From: a virus
Direction: 5' to 3' (one strand)
Virus record (IMG/VR): IMGVR_UViG_3300042554_002499
Span: 1 to 21,204 of that record
Length of the DNA stretch: 21,204 nucleotides
Within the stretch, counting starts at the first letter, position 1. Each line of letters opens with the position of its first letter. Both the position numbers and the translations under genes were made by a program. The notes under the pieces are model-generated. The model saw nothing but the letters and a program-made list of their open reading frames with translations. It did not search any database and was not told the DNA's origin. This document shows positions 12,494 to 20,180 of the stretch, in pieces.

Positions 12494-12521
12494 TTGCAAC
12501 CCCTTGCACATCCGTTATCTT
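12494..12521 (+). promoter_or_regulatory. Possible promoter for the 12568 gene run
   Basis: TTGCAA (12494-12499), 16-bp spacer, TATCTT (12516-12521) is a passable sigma-70-type arrangement. It is placed correctly for a transcript that would begin near the leader hairpin at 12529. The GGGGTATACYCC palindrome seen at the other three promoters is absent. Confidence 0.4.
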
Positions 12522-12528
12522 TGACGCA

Positions 12529-12567
12529 CCGGGGCGACCCGGACAACCGATTCACCACACACCAGCC
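12529..12567 (+). promoter_or_regulatory. Structured 5' leader: GNRA hairpin plus A/C-rich spacer
   Basis: CCGGG-GCGA-CCCGG (12529-12542) is a perfect 5-bp stem with a GCGA loop, the same loop as at 2221-2224. It is followed by 25 nt rich in A and C (including CACCACACACC) up to ATG 12568. No Shine-Dalgarno is present. Confidence 0.55.
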
Positions 12568-12702
12568 ATGAAGGATCGCATTTGCAGCATCTTTGTGTTT
12601 CTGCTGCCCGCTGCAATCTTTGCTGTCATCATCCATGACGGCCTCACACTCCAAACCGCTCAACACAGCGGAACCCAGCAACTCCAAATCAATCAACAAT
12701 GA
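12568..12702 (+). CDS. 44-residue single-pass membrane protein
   Basis: ATG 12568 follows the structured leader. The 44-residue product has a hydrophobic segment at residues 5-22 (ICSIFVFLLPAAIFAVII) followed by a hydrophilic Gln-rich tail (LQTAQHSGTQQLQINQQ). It could be an anchored peptide with its tail outside, or a cleaved signal-type peptide. The TGA overlaps the next start as ATGA (12699-12702), which supports it as a real coupled cistron. No family is recognised. Confidence 0.6.
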   Translation: MKDRICSIFVFLLPAAIFAVIIHDGLTLQTAQHSGTQQLQINQQ

Positions 12703-12998
12703 GTCTCGTCGTCCTAACCGCTCAGTGCTCCGGCATTGTCGTTTCAACCATTCCGACCGGCCAAAAGACCTACAAGATGTCGCCCAATGGTCGTGGCGTC
12801 CGCGCTGAACGCCCACTTTGGAAATTCAACGCAGGTATGCCCTGCTATGTCCGAGGCTGGCCCGCCTATGAAGCCACCATTGTTGACAGGGTTGAAGGTT
12901 GCACTTGGCCGACCTACTTGGTCCAAGCCTTTGACTCTGGCGCCGTCTACCGCATTTCTCAGCTTTACCTCTCCAAACGACCCATTGAAAACCGATGA
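12699..12998 (+). CDS. Protein of unknown function, possible small beta-barrel
   Basis: The 99-residue product starts at ATG 12699, coupled to the membrane peptide (ATGA). It begins MSLVVLTAQCSGIVVSTIPT. The later part, FNAGMPCYVRGWPAYEATIVDR then VQAFDSGAVYRISQLYLSKR, has the look of an SH3/KOW-like small barrel: alternating short strands with a V-x-G...A-x-I-V-D pattern. That is only a visual impression. Three cysteines occur without an obvious metal site. It is coupled to the next gene through ATGA at its stop. Confidence 0.65.
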   Translation: MSLVVLTAQCSGIVVSTIPTGQKTYKMSPNGRGVRAERPLWKFNAGMPCYVRGWPAYEATIVDRVEGCTWPTYLVQAFDSGAVYRISQLYLSKRPIENR

Positions 12999-13180
12999 CC
13001 ACCAACGAACCCCGCCGCTTTTACTTCCAGATTCCCACTGCCAATGTCTATGACTGGGTGGTAGCAACTGGCTTCACCGAGGCCAAACAAATTGCCCATC
13101 AACAATGGGGGCATTACTACCACGACCTCCAGTGGTTGACCCCAGATCGCCATAGTCAGGTCAAGCTCCCATCCTTTTAA
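12995..13180 (+). CDS. Small protein of unknown function, 61 residues
   Basis: ATG 12995 overlaps the previous stop (ATGA). The 61-residue product (MTTNEPRRFYFQIPTANVYD, then EAKQIAHQQWGHYYHDLQWL) has a strand followed by a helix carrying clustered aromatic and His residues. That resembles the small single-domain phage proteins that rearrange positional cues, but I do not recognise a family. The TAA overlaps the next start as TAATG at 13178-13182. Confidence 0.62.
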   Translation: MTTNEPRRFYFQIPTANVYDWVVATGFTEAKQIAHQQWGHYYHDLQWLTPDRHSQVKLPSF

Positions 13181-13539
13181 TGGCACGAGTAAGGCAGACC
13201 AAGTTAACGCCTGCTGCTGTAACCCACATCTTGCTGTCTACGGAACCCAATTCCGTCATGGCCGCGCAATACGGGGTAACACGGCAGGCAATTTCTTTGA
13301 TCCGCAATGGCAAAAACTGGACCGATATTTCACCAGAACTGCCCCGCGTTCCCATTCGCGTCAAAGAATCAATCCGCAAGGATTACATCAAACAAACCCA
13401 ACACTGTTTCAACTGCCTTGAATACCAACAAGGTGAATGCGCCTTTGGCTTCCCTGAGGCCATAGATGAACCAACCTTCGCCGCCATCTGCGATCTCTAC
13501 AAGCGAGATCCAAGCCGTTCTGCAGCAGTGTCTAGCTGA
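13180..13539 (+). CDS. Helix-turn-helix protein with C-terminal four-cysteine domain
   Basis: ATG 13180 is coupled (TAATG) and gives 119 residues. Residues 9-50 form a helix-turn-helix (KLTPAAVTHILLS, VMAAQYGVTRQAISLIRNGK, NWTDI), a close relative of the C-terminal module of the protein at 11867. Residues 76-106 carry CFNC (C76, C79), then ECAFGFPEA (C87) and AAICDLY (C104), a likely zinc-binding unit. The same unit appears at the C-terminus of the protein at 14336 (C76, C79, C94, C113, also with FPEA and C.LY). So two different N-terminal modules are joined to one small metal-binding module. It is probably a DNA-binding regulator; the target is unknown. Confidence 0.7.
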   Translation: MARVRQTKLTPAAVTHILLSTEPNSVMAAQYGVTRQAISLIRNGKNWTDISPELPRVPIRVKESIRKDYIKQTQHCFNCLEYQQGECAFGFPEAIDEPTFAAICDLYKRDPSRSAAVSS

Positions 13540-13663
13540 ATACTGGGCGCCACGGTTCAACGAACTAACCATTGACCACTGTGCCCGTATGTACGCTGCA
13601 CTGCAGCCGTTTATTCGCTATCAACAAGGCAACTGCCCGATAGCCAATGACACCGCCAATTAA
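13466..13663 (+). CDS. Small protein of unknown function, 65 residues
   Basis: ATG 13466 opens a 65-residue frame that overlaps the end of the previous gene by 74 nt in another frame. The N-terminal 13 residues (MNQPSPPSAISTS) look flexible, and the rest (EIQAVLQQCLAEYW, then IDHCARMYAALQPFIRYQQG) is helical with aromatic residues. The overlap is longer than others in this run, so the true start may be further in, but no better in-frame start before the helical part is evident. Its TAA is preceded by the next start at 13647, a 17-nt overlap. No family recognised. Confidence 0.5.
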   Translation: MNQPSPPSAISTSEIQAVLQQCLAEYWAPRFNELTIDHCARMYAALQPFIRYQQGNCPIANDTAN

Positions 13664-13847
13664 GGCCACCCAAGAGTTTTACGACAGCCCTAGGCACCAC
13701 TGCTACGGGGCCGATTGGGTCGGTTACGGTGTGATGTCCGCCTTTCAGCCTTGGTGCTGGGATGGCACCGCCGTTTGGTACGGCCCCCTTTGTGACACCA
13801 GATCAGAAGCCCTTGCTATCGCCCAAAATCATGCTGACGCCTGTTGA
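13647..13847 (+). CDS. Small aromatic-rich protein of unknown function
   Basis: The 66-residue product is rich in Trp, Tyr and Cys (FYDSPRHHCYGADWVGYGV, then FQPWCWDGTAVWYGPLCD), then ends in a helix with EALAIAQNHADAC. The alternating glycine and aromatic pattern suggests a compact beta structure, and four cysteines or histidines could bind a metal. It fits a coupled run: ATG 13647 overlaps the previous gene and its own stop overlaps the next (start 13831). No family recognised. Confidence 0.6.
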   Translation: MTPPIKATQEFYDSPRHHCYGADWVGYGVMSAFQPWCWDGTAVWYGPLCDTRSEALAIAQNHADAC

Positions 13848-14094
13848 ACTTGACCAGCGCCGTGCTGACTTCATGGAAATGCTGCACCAGCACTACCAAA
13901 CTGAAAATTTGTTTACCGGACTTTGGGAACGCTTCGCCTATGACTCCGCCGTCAATCTTCGTGACTTGGATTACAGCGTTCTGCGCTCTGACCTCATTCG
14001 TGCTTTTGGCAGTGCTGACAGTGAGCTGGCTGGCCGGTACGCTGATACTGCTATCACCGTTTTGATTAACCACGTCTTTCCGCAACAGGGCTAG
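13831..14094 (+). CDS. Helical protein of unknown function, 87 residues
   Basis: ATG 13831, 17 nt inside the previous gene, gives 87 residues. The frame extends to 13762, but the extra residues overlap the neighbour and look like a shadow. The product (MLTPVELDQRRADFMEMLHQ, FTGLWERFAYDSAVNLRDLD, LIRAFGSADSELAGRYADTA) is mainly helical with no catalytic signature. It is separated from the next gene by only 3 bp. Confidence 0.62.
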   Translation: MLTPVELDQRRADFMEMLHQHYQTENLFTGLWERFAYDSAVNLRDLDYSVLRSDLIRAFGSADSELAGRYADTAITVLINHVFPQQG

Positions 14095-14097
14095 GCC

Positions 14098-14334
14098 ATG
14101 GCAACAAAAGTTCCATTCCTCAACTGGTTTGAAAATTGGTGCTTCTACTATCTGGCACGTAGCCCTCGTGTTGGCACCATTCAGGTGCGCTGGCGTTACA
14201 CACCGGCCACGTTCATCGTGCGTGACCTAAACGATCCCTGCGTTGAGCAAATTGGCGACGAGGAAATGACGCCAGCCTCGTTTGACCTAGAGCGCATCTT
14301 CCATATGCCGTCTTACGGCGAAGCGGACGAGTGA
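14098..14334 (+). CDS. Small protein of unknown function, 78 residues
   Basis: ATG 14098 begins a 78-residue product (MATKVPFLNWFENWCFYYLA, TIQVRWRYTPATFIVRDLND, acidic end). A hydrophobic and aromatic N-terminal helix precedes a strand-rich middle. The helix is too polar to call a membrane segment with confidence. It lies 3 bp after the previous gene, and the next gene starts 1 bp after its TGA with GTG. No family recognised. Confidence 0.6.
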   Translation: MATKVPFLNWFENWCFYYLARSPRVGTIQVRWRYTPATFIVRDLNDPCVEQIGDEEMTPASFDLERIFHMPSYGEADE

Positions 14335-14335
14335 C

Positions 14336-14722
14336 GTGATTAACCTTTTCAACGGCAGGGTTGTTTTAGAACGGCGAACGCTTGTTGAAAATTGGCGTGC
14401 AAAAGTAAAGCTACCTAAACAGGGCGGAGCGCAAATAACGATTGACCTACAGACGACTGACCTGAAACTGGCCTTCGTCCGCGCTCAGAATATTTACAGA
14501 TGCCTTAGAAAAGGCGAACCTTTGGCGGAATTGGACCCACCACCGACCAATCACCTTTCATGCTGGGATTGCGCTCACTGGTCTGTGTTGCGCGTGAACA
14601 ATGGAGGCAATGGCTGTGAGTTCCAATTCCCCGAGGCGCGCCAGACTGCATATGGCAAATTCGCATCTCAGTGCCACCTTTACGACGATGGAACCGAAAA
14701 TTCTGAGCAGGACCGACTTTGA
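14336..14722 (+). CDS. Four-cysteine protein with AP2/integrase-arm-like N-terminus
   Basis: GTG 14336 starts a 128-residue product. Residues 16-66 (ENWRAKVKLPKQGGAQITID, then LAFVRAQNIYRCLRKGEPL) resemble the three-strand and one-helix arm-binding or AP2-type domain seen at the front of phage integrases, though no recombinase domain follows. Residues 76-116 hold the four-cysteine module (C76, C79, C94, C113, with EFQFPEA and CHLY) that is shared with the 13180 protein. It probably binds DNA with a metal-stabilised tail. No Shine-Dalgarno precedes the GTG, and the gap to the previous gene is 1 bp. The next gene starts inside its 3' end at 14688. Confidence 0.6.
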   Translation: MINLFNGRVVLERRTLVENWRAKVKLPKQGGAQITIDLQTTDLKLAFVRAQNIYRCLRKGEPLAELDPPPTNHLSCWDCAHWSVLRVNNGGNGCEFQFPEARQTAYGKFASQCHLYDDGTENSEQDRL

Positions 14723-14873
14723 AGACGGTAGCTACATCGAAACGCTAGAGCCGGCTCAAGGCGGTGAAATGTATTACCGCAGTTGTTACAAGGGGATGTG
14801 TAGGTATTCCAGTGATCTTTGGCAGGCACAAATTTATTGCCACCAGATGACCAGTCCTAGTCTTCCCGAGTAA
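14688..14873 (+). CDS. Small protein of unknown function, 61 residues
   Basis: ATG 14688 lies 35 nt inside the previous gene. The 61-residue product (MEPKILSRTDFEDGSYIETL, then EMYYRSCYKGMCRYSSDLWQ) is mixed and contains three cysteines. An upstream in-frame start at 14601 exists but its extra residues overlap the preceding gene and look non-coding. It ends tail-to-tail with the HNH gene on the minus strand, overlapping 17 nt. No family recognised. Confidence 0.55.
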   Translation: MEPKILSRTDFEDGSYIETLEPAQGGEMYYRSCYKGMCRYSSDLWQAQIYCHQMTSPSLPE

Positions 14874-15261
14874 TCCAATCCATAATTCTGGCTTCACCTA
14901 TTTCCGACCAAAAGGGCAAACTTCTGTACCAAACTCGCCAATCTTTATGGCCCTTAGACATATTGCAGCCGAAGCAACATGCGACCAAATTGTTCATGTT
15001 ACTCGTCCCGCCTTTTGCCTTAGGGACAACATGATCAAGCGTTGGTGATCTGCCTAACGGCTCAAAGCAATACGCGCAATGATAATTGAAGTGCAACAGC
15101 ACCTGATCACGAAACCGTTTCTTTGCTTCCCGTTTTGGTACAAGCTCAGAACCGTCGATGTGCTCAACCACCAGGCAGCCGCTTGGTTCTCTAAACGGTA
15201 GCCACCGAAACCGAAATGTCCTACTACGTGAAACTGCCTGACGGTACGCGGGTTGGTCCAT
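14857..15261 (-). CDS. HNH endonuclease
   Basis: The 134-residue product has a clear HNH core: HCAYC (C62, C65), TLDHVVPKAKGG (D76, H77), NNLVACCFGCNMSKG (N91, C96, C99), with four cysteines for zinc and the catalytic His after Asp. Free-standing phage HNH enzymes of this type are often homing endonucleases, or occur near terminase genes; this one is far from the terminase here. Residues 1-30 are less convincing, and a GTG at 15171 may be the real start. The gene runs against the plus-strand block and its 5' end overlaps the divergent plus gene at 15216. It could be a mobile insertion. Confidence 0.88.
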   Translation of the reverse strand: MDQPAYRQAVSRSRTFRFRWLPFREPSGCLVVEHIDGSELVPKREAKKRFRDQVLLHFNYHCAYCFEPLGRSPTLDHVVPKAKGGTSNMNNLVACCFGCNMSKGHKDWRVWYRSLPFWSEIGEARIMDWITRED

Positions 15262-15386
15262 TCAGAACGACAGCCGCCGCCCACCACTGGTGCGAACAAC
15301 GCTATGTGATGGAGTTTTCGTTGCACCTGCTGCAAGACCCCCACGTTCCTTGTTTCATGCGGCATGAACAGGGGCCGGACCACTAG
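15216..15386 (+). CDS. Small 56-residue protein opposite the HNH gene
   Basis: ATG 15216 opens a 56-residue frame on the plus strand: MSYYVKLPDGTRVGPFRTTA, then AAHHWCEQRYVMEF, ending FMRHEQGPDH. The beginning, with alternating strand residues and a PDGTRVGPF turn, reads like a real small phage protein. The start has an A/C-rich context with no Shine-Dalgarno, like other leading genes here. Its first 46 nt overlap the HNH frame on the opposite strand. The minus-strand terminator follows just after its stop. No family recognised. Confidence 0.55.
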   Translation: MSYYVKLPDGTRVGPFRTTAAAHHWCEQRYVMEFSLHLLQDPHVPCFMRHEQGPDH

Positions 15387-15391
15387 GCAAT

Positions 15392-15424
15392 AAAAAAACC
15401 GCCTGCTCCGACAACAAGCGGTTT
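15392..15424 (-). terminator. Intrinsic terminator for the leftward tail/lysis block
   Basis: On the minus strand AAACCGC (15424-15418), a 15-nt loop, and GCGGTTT (15402-15396) form a 7-bp stem whose 3' arm runs into a T tract (15398-15392). It follows the dCTP deaminase stop at 15464 by about 40 bp, so it ends the leftward block that starts beyond the right edge. Confidence 0.82.
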
Positions 15425-15463
15425 AGGGTCTCGTCCCGATCAATGCTAACCGGACTAAATGGG

Positions 15464-15997
15464 CTAACCCTTAAAGGTTTCCCAAGACGGCATTACGGTT
15501 TCATGTCCGTTGTAGTGCCCGATTTCCGCGTAGGACCGTTCGGGGTCACCGCACAACGGCATGAATACCATTTGGCCAATCAGCATTCCGGGCCAGATGC
15601 CTAGCCGATGCTTCTGCCGCACATTTTTCAGCTCCAAAGTTAGACGACTTCCATGCCATCCCGGATCACAAAATCCGGCGAGCATATGTTGAAAGCCAAT
15701 TCGCGCACGGCTTGACTTCAGCACAAACTGTGCAGCAATCGCAGGACTATCAGGAAGGTTAAAAATCTCTTGCGTTTCAGCAAGGATGAATTCACCCGGC
15801 GCCAGCCAATAAGGATCGCTTGGACTATGCGTGCTGATGCTATGGCGGATCAGATCAATGGTTTCGGATACCTCAATCATGATGTTGTCGCCCAATGCCA
15901 CGTCATATGACGCGGGACCAAGCCGCTCAGGATTAAAGGGATGAATCAGGGCGTGGCTTTGGCAAAGGGCGCGAATCTCCGAATCGGGCAGCAGCAT
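15464..15997 (-). CDS. dcd: dCTP deaminase (dUTPase-fold)
   Basis: The 177-residue product converts dCTP to dUTP, supplying dUMP for thymidylate synthesis. It has the family features: an N-terminal MLLPDSEIRAL (1-11), ERLGPASYDVALGDNI (24-39) containing the conserved S-Y-D, and SSRARIG (95-101) for triphosphate binding. Then come GFCDPGWHGSRLTLELKN (108-125), with the general-base glutamate expected in LTLEL (E122), and RLGIWPGMLIGQMVF (131-145). Length is typical. It lies at the end of the leftward lysis/tail block before a terminator, so it is probably expressed late or by readthrough. A bifunctional dCTP deaminase/dUTPase is possible but cannot be told here. Confidence 0.93.
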   Translation of the reverse strand: MLLPDSEIRALCQSHALIHPFNPERLGPASYDVALGDNIMIEVSETIDLIRHSISTHSPSDPYWLAPGEFILAETQEIFNLPDSPAIAAQFVLKSSRARIGFQHMLAGFCDPGWHGSRLTLELKNVRQKHRLGIWPGMLIGQMVFMPLCGDPERSYAEIGHYNGHETVMPSWETFKG

Positions 15998-16003
15998 TCA
16001 GGC

Positions 16004-17056
16004 TCAATAATTCCACCGGATTTTAGGGCGATCCGGCCTCATCCCAAGGTGTACGAAACCCTTTGGCGCACCGTATCCAAGCGAATAACCCCAGTGAGCA
16101 TCGCACCAAGCCTGCACTGAATAAATGTCGGTTCCGGCGATATAGAAATCAATGGCGCCCGTATCAGGTGCATCGTATAAATGTTCCGACCGCGCCGAGC
16201 CGCCAACCTGCGCGTTGATTTTTGAAGGCCGATAGCCGCTTGTGATAACGATGGGTTTGTCGCCAAATGCCTTCCGTGCCCGCTCAAGAAACTGGCAAAG
16301 CACCATGGCGGTATCGCACTGAAACTGCTTATTAAAACGTCGTGCCTCTTCGTTTAGCGCCAGCTCGCCATATTTAATATTGGGCGTAACGCCAAAGCTA
16401 AACGGTTTGTCAGGCGTAAATTTCACATCCGTCGTCAACGGTTTAGCCCCGCCAATAAACAAATCAAGCTCATCACGCCGGCGACGAACCAAGCCCTCAA
16501 GCACTTTGCCATCGCCTTTGTTCCAGCGCGGCAGCTCTTCCATGGCCACCTTCTGCGGATCTTCGCCATTATTCAGCCTGCGCCGCAATGTGCTTTCCAT
16601 CAACGCGCCGGCGCCAACATTGAACACAAAGCTGATCAGGGCGCAACGCTGATTGTTGGTCAGCGGCACACGAATCTGAGTGTCAACGGCGCGGGCAAAC
16701 TTCTCAAGATCAGACAGCAACAATGCCTCTGCATCGGCCTCGGTAATCTTCATGCCCAGCTTTACGTTTAGCCCCGTATGGCCATAACCAATCGTTGGCA
16801 CACCAGCAGGACAGATGTAAGCATCTAGCCGCAACCCCTCCCACTTTTTAATCAAATCAACTGCCGGTTGTAGATCACGCTCTGGCTGTTTACCGTTTTG
16901 GCTCCAAGTCTTAAACCAAGCCTGATCCCTGCCCAAAATGTTTGGGTTGGCCTTGTTGATAGCCTCTTCCAGCTCCGATACAGCCGCCATTTGATGTGGC
17001 AGACCAGAACGGTAAAAGCGAAACAGGTCAATCAGCTTGATTTTGTTCTGGCTCAT
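16004..17056 (-). CDS. Two-domain endolysin: GH24 lysozyme plus M15 peptidase
   Basis: The 350-residue endolysin cuts both the sugar backbone and peptide stems of peptidoglycan. Residues 1-60 are a helical N-terminal region of unknown role. Residues 62-205 are a T4-type lysozyme (family GH24): LIKKWEGLRLDAY with catalytic Glu73, and PTIGYGHT (87-94). Residues 210-350 resemble an M15-type D-Ala-D-Ala or L-Ala-D-Glu peptidase. Zinc ligands are suggested by SEHLYDAPDTGAIDF (H292, D303), after the typical SGYRPSKIN (273-281), and by FVHLGM (H336). No signal peptide is seen, so a holin should release it. It sits directly downstream of a lysis-like set of small genes and overlaps the 17028 gene by 29 nt. 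Confidence 0.9.
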   Translation of the reverse strand: MSQNKIKLIDLFRFYRSGLPHQMAAVSELEEAINKANPNILGRDQAWFKTWSQNGKQPERDLQPAVDLIKKWEGLRLDAYICPAGVPTIGYGHTGLNVKLGMKITEADAEALLLSDLEKFARAVDTQIRVPLTNNQRCALISFVFNVGAGALMESTLRRRLNNGEDPQKVAMEELPRWNKGDGKVLEGLVRRRRDELDLFIGGAKPLTTDVKFTPDKPFSFGVTPNIKYGELALNEEARRFNKQFQCDTAMVLCQFLERARKAFGDKPIVITSGYRPSKINAQVGGSARSEHLYDAPDTGAIDFYIAGTDIYSVQAWCDAHWGYSLGYGAPKGFVHLGMRPDRPKIRWNY

Positions 17057-17357
17057 CGGACCAAGGGGCGTGAATGCTCATTGCGCCGCCCAGCAAGCGG
17101 CTTTCCCCAGTCTGCAGCTCCTCGTCAATTTCGTGGTGAACAATGACGGGTTCTGGGGCTTGTGGTTGGCTTGCGTGCCAATCAGCCTCAGCGCGATCTA
17201 ACCTCGGACCCAGCGTTTTTTCAAACTTATAGTCCTGCGCTGCCTTACGCAGGTAAGCACGCCAATCCTTGTGGCCAAATCGCGCTAGCCATACCGTTTG
17301 CCCGCTTAACGCTTTGGGAAGATCATCTTCAGCACTTTGAGCACAAGCTGCACCCAA
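17028..17357 (-). CDS. Unknown protein with TTG start, beside lysis genes
   Basis: The 109-residue frame lies between the small 45-residue gene (17306) and the endolysin, overlapping both by 52 and 29 nt. The central part (ARFGHKDWRAYLRKAAQDYK, residues 25-44) and the acidic tail (VIVHHEIDEELQTGESRLLG) look like a real protein. The only start is TTG 17357, because a stop occurs just upstream, so residues 1-18 may be partly non-coding. No membrane segment or lipobox is visible, so a spanin role is not supported. The true start may lie after the stop of the 45-residue gene at a non-standard codon. Confidence 0.55.
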   Translation of the reverse strand: MGAACAQSAEDDLPKALSGQTVWLARFGHKDWRAYLRKAAQDYKFEKTLGPRLDRAEADWHASQPQAPEPVIVHHEIDEELQTGESRLLGGAMSIHAPWSDEPEQNQAD

Positions 17358-17443
17358 GAGTTTTCACGGATGGGCAGCAGAGCAATGATTTCAGAGCCAG
17401 CGGCGATTGCAATGGCAACGACAGCAGCAGTGGTGGGGTCCAT
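17306..17443 (-). CDS. Small 45-residue membrane-active protein (possible holin)
   Basis: ATG 17443 to TAA 17306 encodes 45 residues. A hydrophobic N-terminal half (AAVVAIAIAAGSEIIALLPI, residues 6-25) is followed by NSWVQLVLKVLKMIFPKR, which ends in a strongly basic tip. I remember proteins of this pattern (SE+IALxPLRxNSWxQLxLxALKxxFPK) in cyanophages, where they are annotated as hypothetical. A short hydrophobic segment with a charged C-terminus is the layout of small holins or pinholins, and the neighbours are an endolysin and a membrane coiled-coil gene, so a lysis role is a reasonable guess, not proof. The gene is too short for many gene finders. Confidence 0.7.
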   Translation of the reverse strand: MDPTTAAVVAIAIAAGSEIIALLPIRENSWVQLVLKVLKMIFPKR

Positions 17444-17476
17444 AGTTGAAATGACCTTTAGGCCAAGTCTATGGCC

Positions 17477-17725
17477 TTATTTATCCCTGCCAATGGTCAT
17501 TTCGATTTGCCTAACCCGACCTTCAAGGTCCGCCAACCGCTCCTTTGAGTCGTTCTTCAGCTCTTGGATGTCTTGGGCAACAGTGCTAACCGATTGATCC
17601 AGCTTGGCTACTTGGATAAACAACCCGCCTAGACCCAATACGGCGGCAGCTAACAAGGCCGGTACTGCTTGGCTAAATGCGTTCGGGCCCGATGGGCTTA
17701 CGTGTCCGTCTTCGTGCCCATCCAT
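17477..17725 (-). CDS. Membrane-anchored coiled-coil protein (lysis-associated)
   Basis: The 82-residue product has an N-terminal tail rich in polar residues (MDGHEDGHVSPSGPN), a transmembrane segment at about 20-42 (AVPALLAAAVLGLGGLFIQV), and a C-terminal coiled coil (QDIQELKNDSKERLADLEGR, then VRQIEMTIGR). One transmembrane helix followed by a periplasmic coiled coil recalls inner-membrane spanins (Rz-like) and some holin-associated proteins. No outer-membrane lipoprotein partner is obvious. It is separated from the next gene by about 33 bp, with an AGGCC/GGCCT hairpin of unclear function between them. Confidence 0.68.
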   Translation of the reverse strand: MDGHEDGHVSPSGPNAFSQAVPALLAAAVLGLGGLFIQVAKLDQSVSTVAQDIQELKNDSKERLADLEGRVRQIEMTIGRDK

Positions 17726-17750
17726 TGCAAGGCGTGCGCCAACCCTCTAA

Positions 17751-17906
17751 TCAGCCTAGCGTCCGCCCCCAATCCTCCCTGTCAAAGGGATCGGCCTTGC
17801 CGCGCACAATTTCTACCGCACGTCGGTAATAGTGGTTGTCTGTTTTACCAGCCGCTTCTAGGGCTTGTTTTATTTTCAGCCAGTTATCTCGGGTTTGTTT
17901 GTCCAT
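17751..17906 (-). CDS. Small 51-residue protein of unknown function
   Basis: ATG 17906 overlaps the stop of the preceding small gene as TAATG (17908-17904), giving 51 residues: MDKQTRDNWLKIKQALEAAG, then HYYRRAVEIVRGKADPFDRE. It is a charged helical protein without a recognised family. A longer 111-residue frame covers the same bases up to 18086, but its front half is a low-complexity Arg/Pro/Gln stretch from a shadow frame. The coupled short start is much more likely. It is the last of three coupled small genes after the tail fibre. Confidence 0.65.
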   Translation of the reverse strand: MDKQTRDNWLKIKQALEAAGKTDNHYYRRAVEIVRGKADPFDREDWGRTLG

Positions 17907-18043
17907 TAGCCCTTGCCCTGCCCGCGCATCTTTTTTCTGCCGTGATTTGGCAGGCTGTGTTGTCCTTGGCCTTGGCGGGTTTTCTTCGGCTTGCCTGGGA
18001 CGTGTTGGACGCGGGCGGTGCCGGTTTTGGATTTGACCGCCAT
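17906..18043 (-). CDS. Basic 45-residue protein of the cyanophage KxG-rich type
   Basis: ATG 18043 overlaps the stop of the 18264 gene (TAATG), and its own TAA overlaps the next start (TAATG). The 45-residue product, MAVKSKTGTARVQHVPGKPK, then GQHSLPNHGRKKMRGQGKG, is extremely basic. I recall very similar short proteins in cyanophage tail regions, usually unannotated. It probably binds nucleic acid or another acidic surface, or is a virion-associated peptide. It is shorter than many gene-finder limits and is hidden beneath the larger 17751-18086 frame. Confidence 0.7.
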   Translation of the reverse strand: MAVKSKTGTARVQHVPGKPKKTRQGQGQHSLPNHGRKKMRGQGKG

Positions 18044-18263
18044 TACTGACTCTGTAGCAACGCCAGAATTGCTGCTTTTTGCTCATCCGTCAACGTAGCC
18101 AACGGATCAGGCTCTGGTTCTGGTTGCGGCTCCACATAGATCGGGTGGAGGTTGTCGGGATCCGGCACTGCGGTGCAGCCTTCCGGTGGTTGCCAGTCGG
18201 ATTGGCCGTCCCAAAGGACGCGGTTGATGCAACGACCGTCGCTGTTAAGGATTGCGTACTGCA

Positions 18264-18264
<1 letters not shown>
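18043..18264 (-). CDS. Tail-fibre-associated small protein
   Basis: ATG 18264 overlaps the tail-fibre stop (TGATG), giving 73 residues: MQYAILNSDGRCINRVLWDG, then a Pro/Glu repeat (YVEPQPEPEPDP), then LTDEQKAAILALLQSQ. The N-terminal strand-turn pattern, followed by a Pro-rich hinge and a helix, is common in small proteins encoded just after phage tail fibres, often called tail-fibre assembly or chaperone proteins. A second start, ATG 18270, adds two residues and is equally possible. The stop couples to the next gene (TAATG). Confidence 0.65.

Positions 18265-20176
<1,912 letters not shown>

Positions 20177-20180
<4 letters not shown>

Noticed and set aside
12397-12816. Upstream part of the 207-codon minus-strand frame as coding
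   Set aside because: It lies antisense to a promoter, a structured leader and two coupled plus-strand genes, and its residues lack the regularity of the last 67 codons.
14336-14722. Phage integrase
   Set aside because: Only an arm-type N-terminal resemblance is present. The R..H..R..Y catalytic domain is absent and the C-terminus is a four-cysteine module.
17460-17477. Terminator between the coiled-coil and holin-like genes
   Set aside because: The AGGCC/GGCCT hairpin is weak. The T-rich side lies on the strand with no genes, so it does not look like a leftward terminator.
17751-18086. Single 111-residue minus-strand gene
   Set aside because: Its front half is the shadow of the coupled 45-residue basic gene. 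TAATG junctions at 18043 and 17906 favour two short genes.
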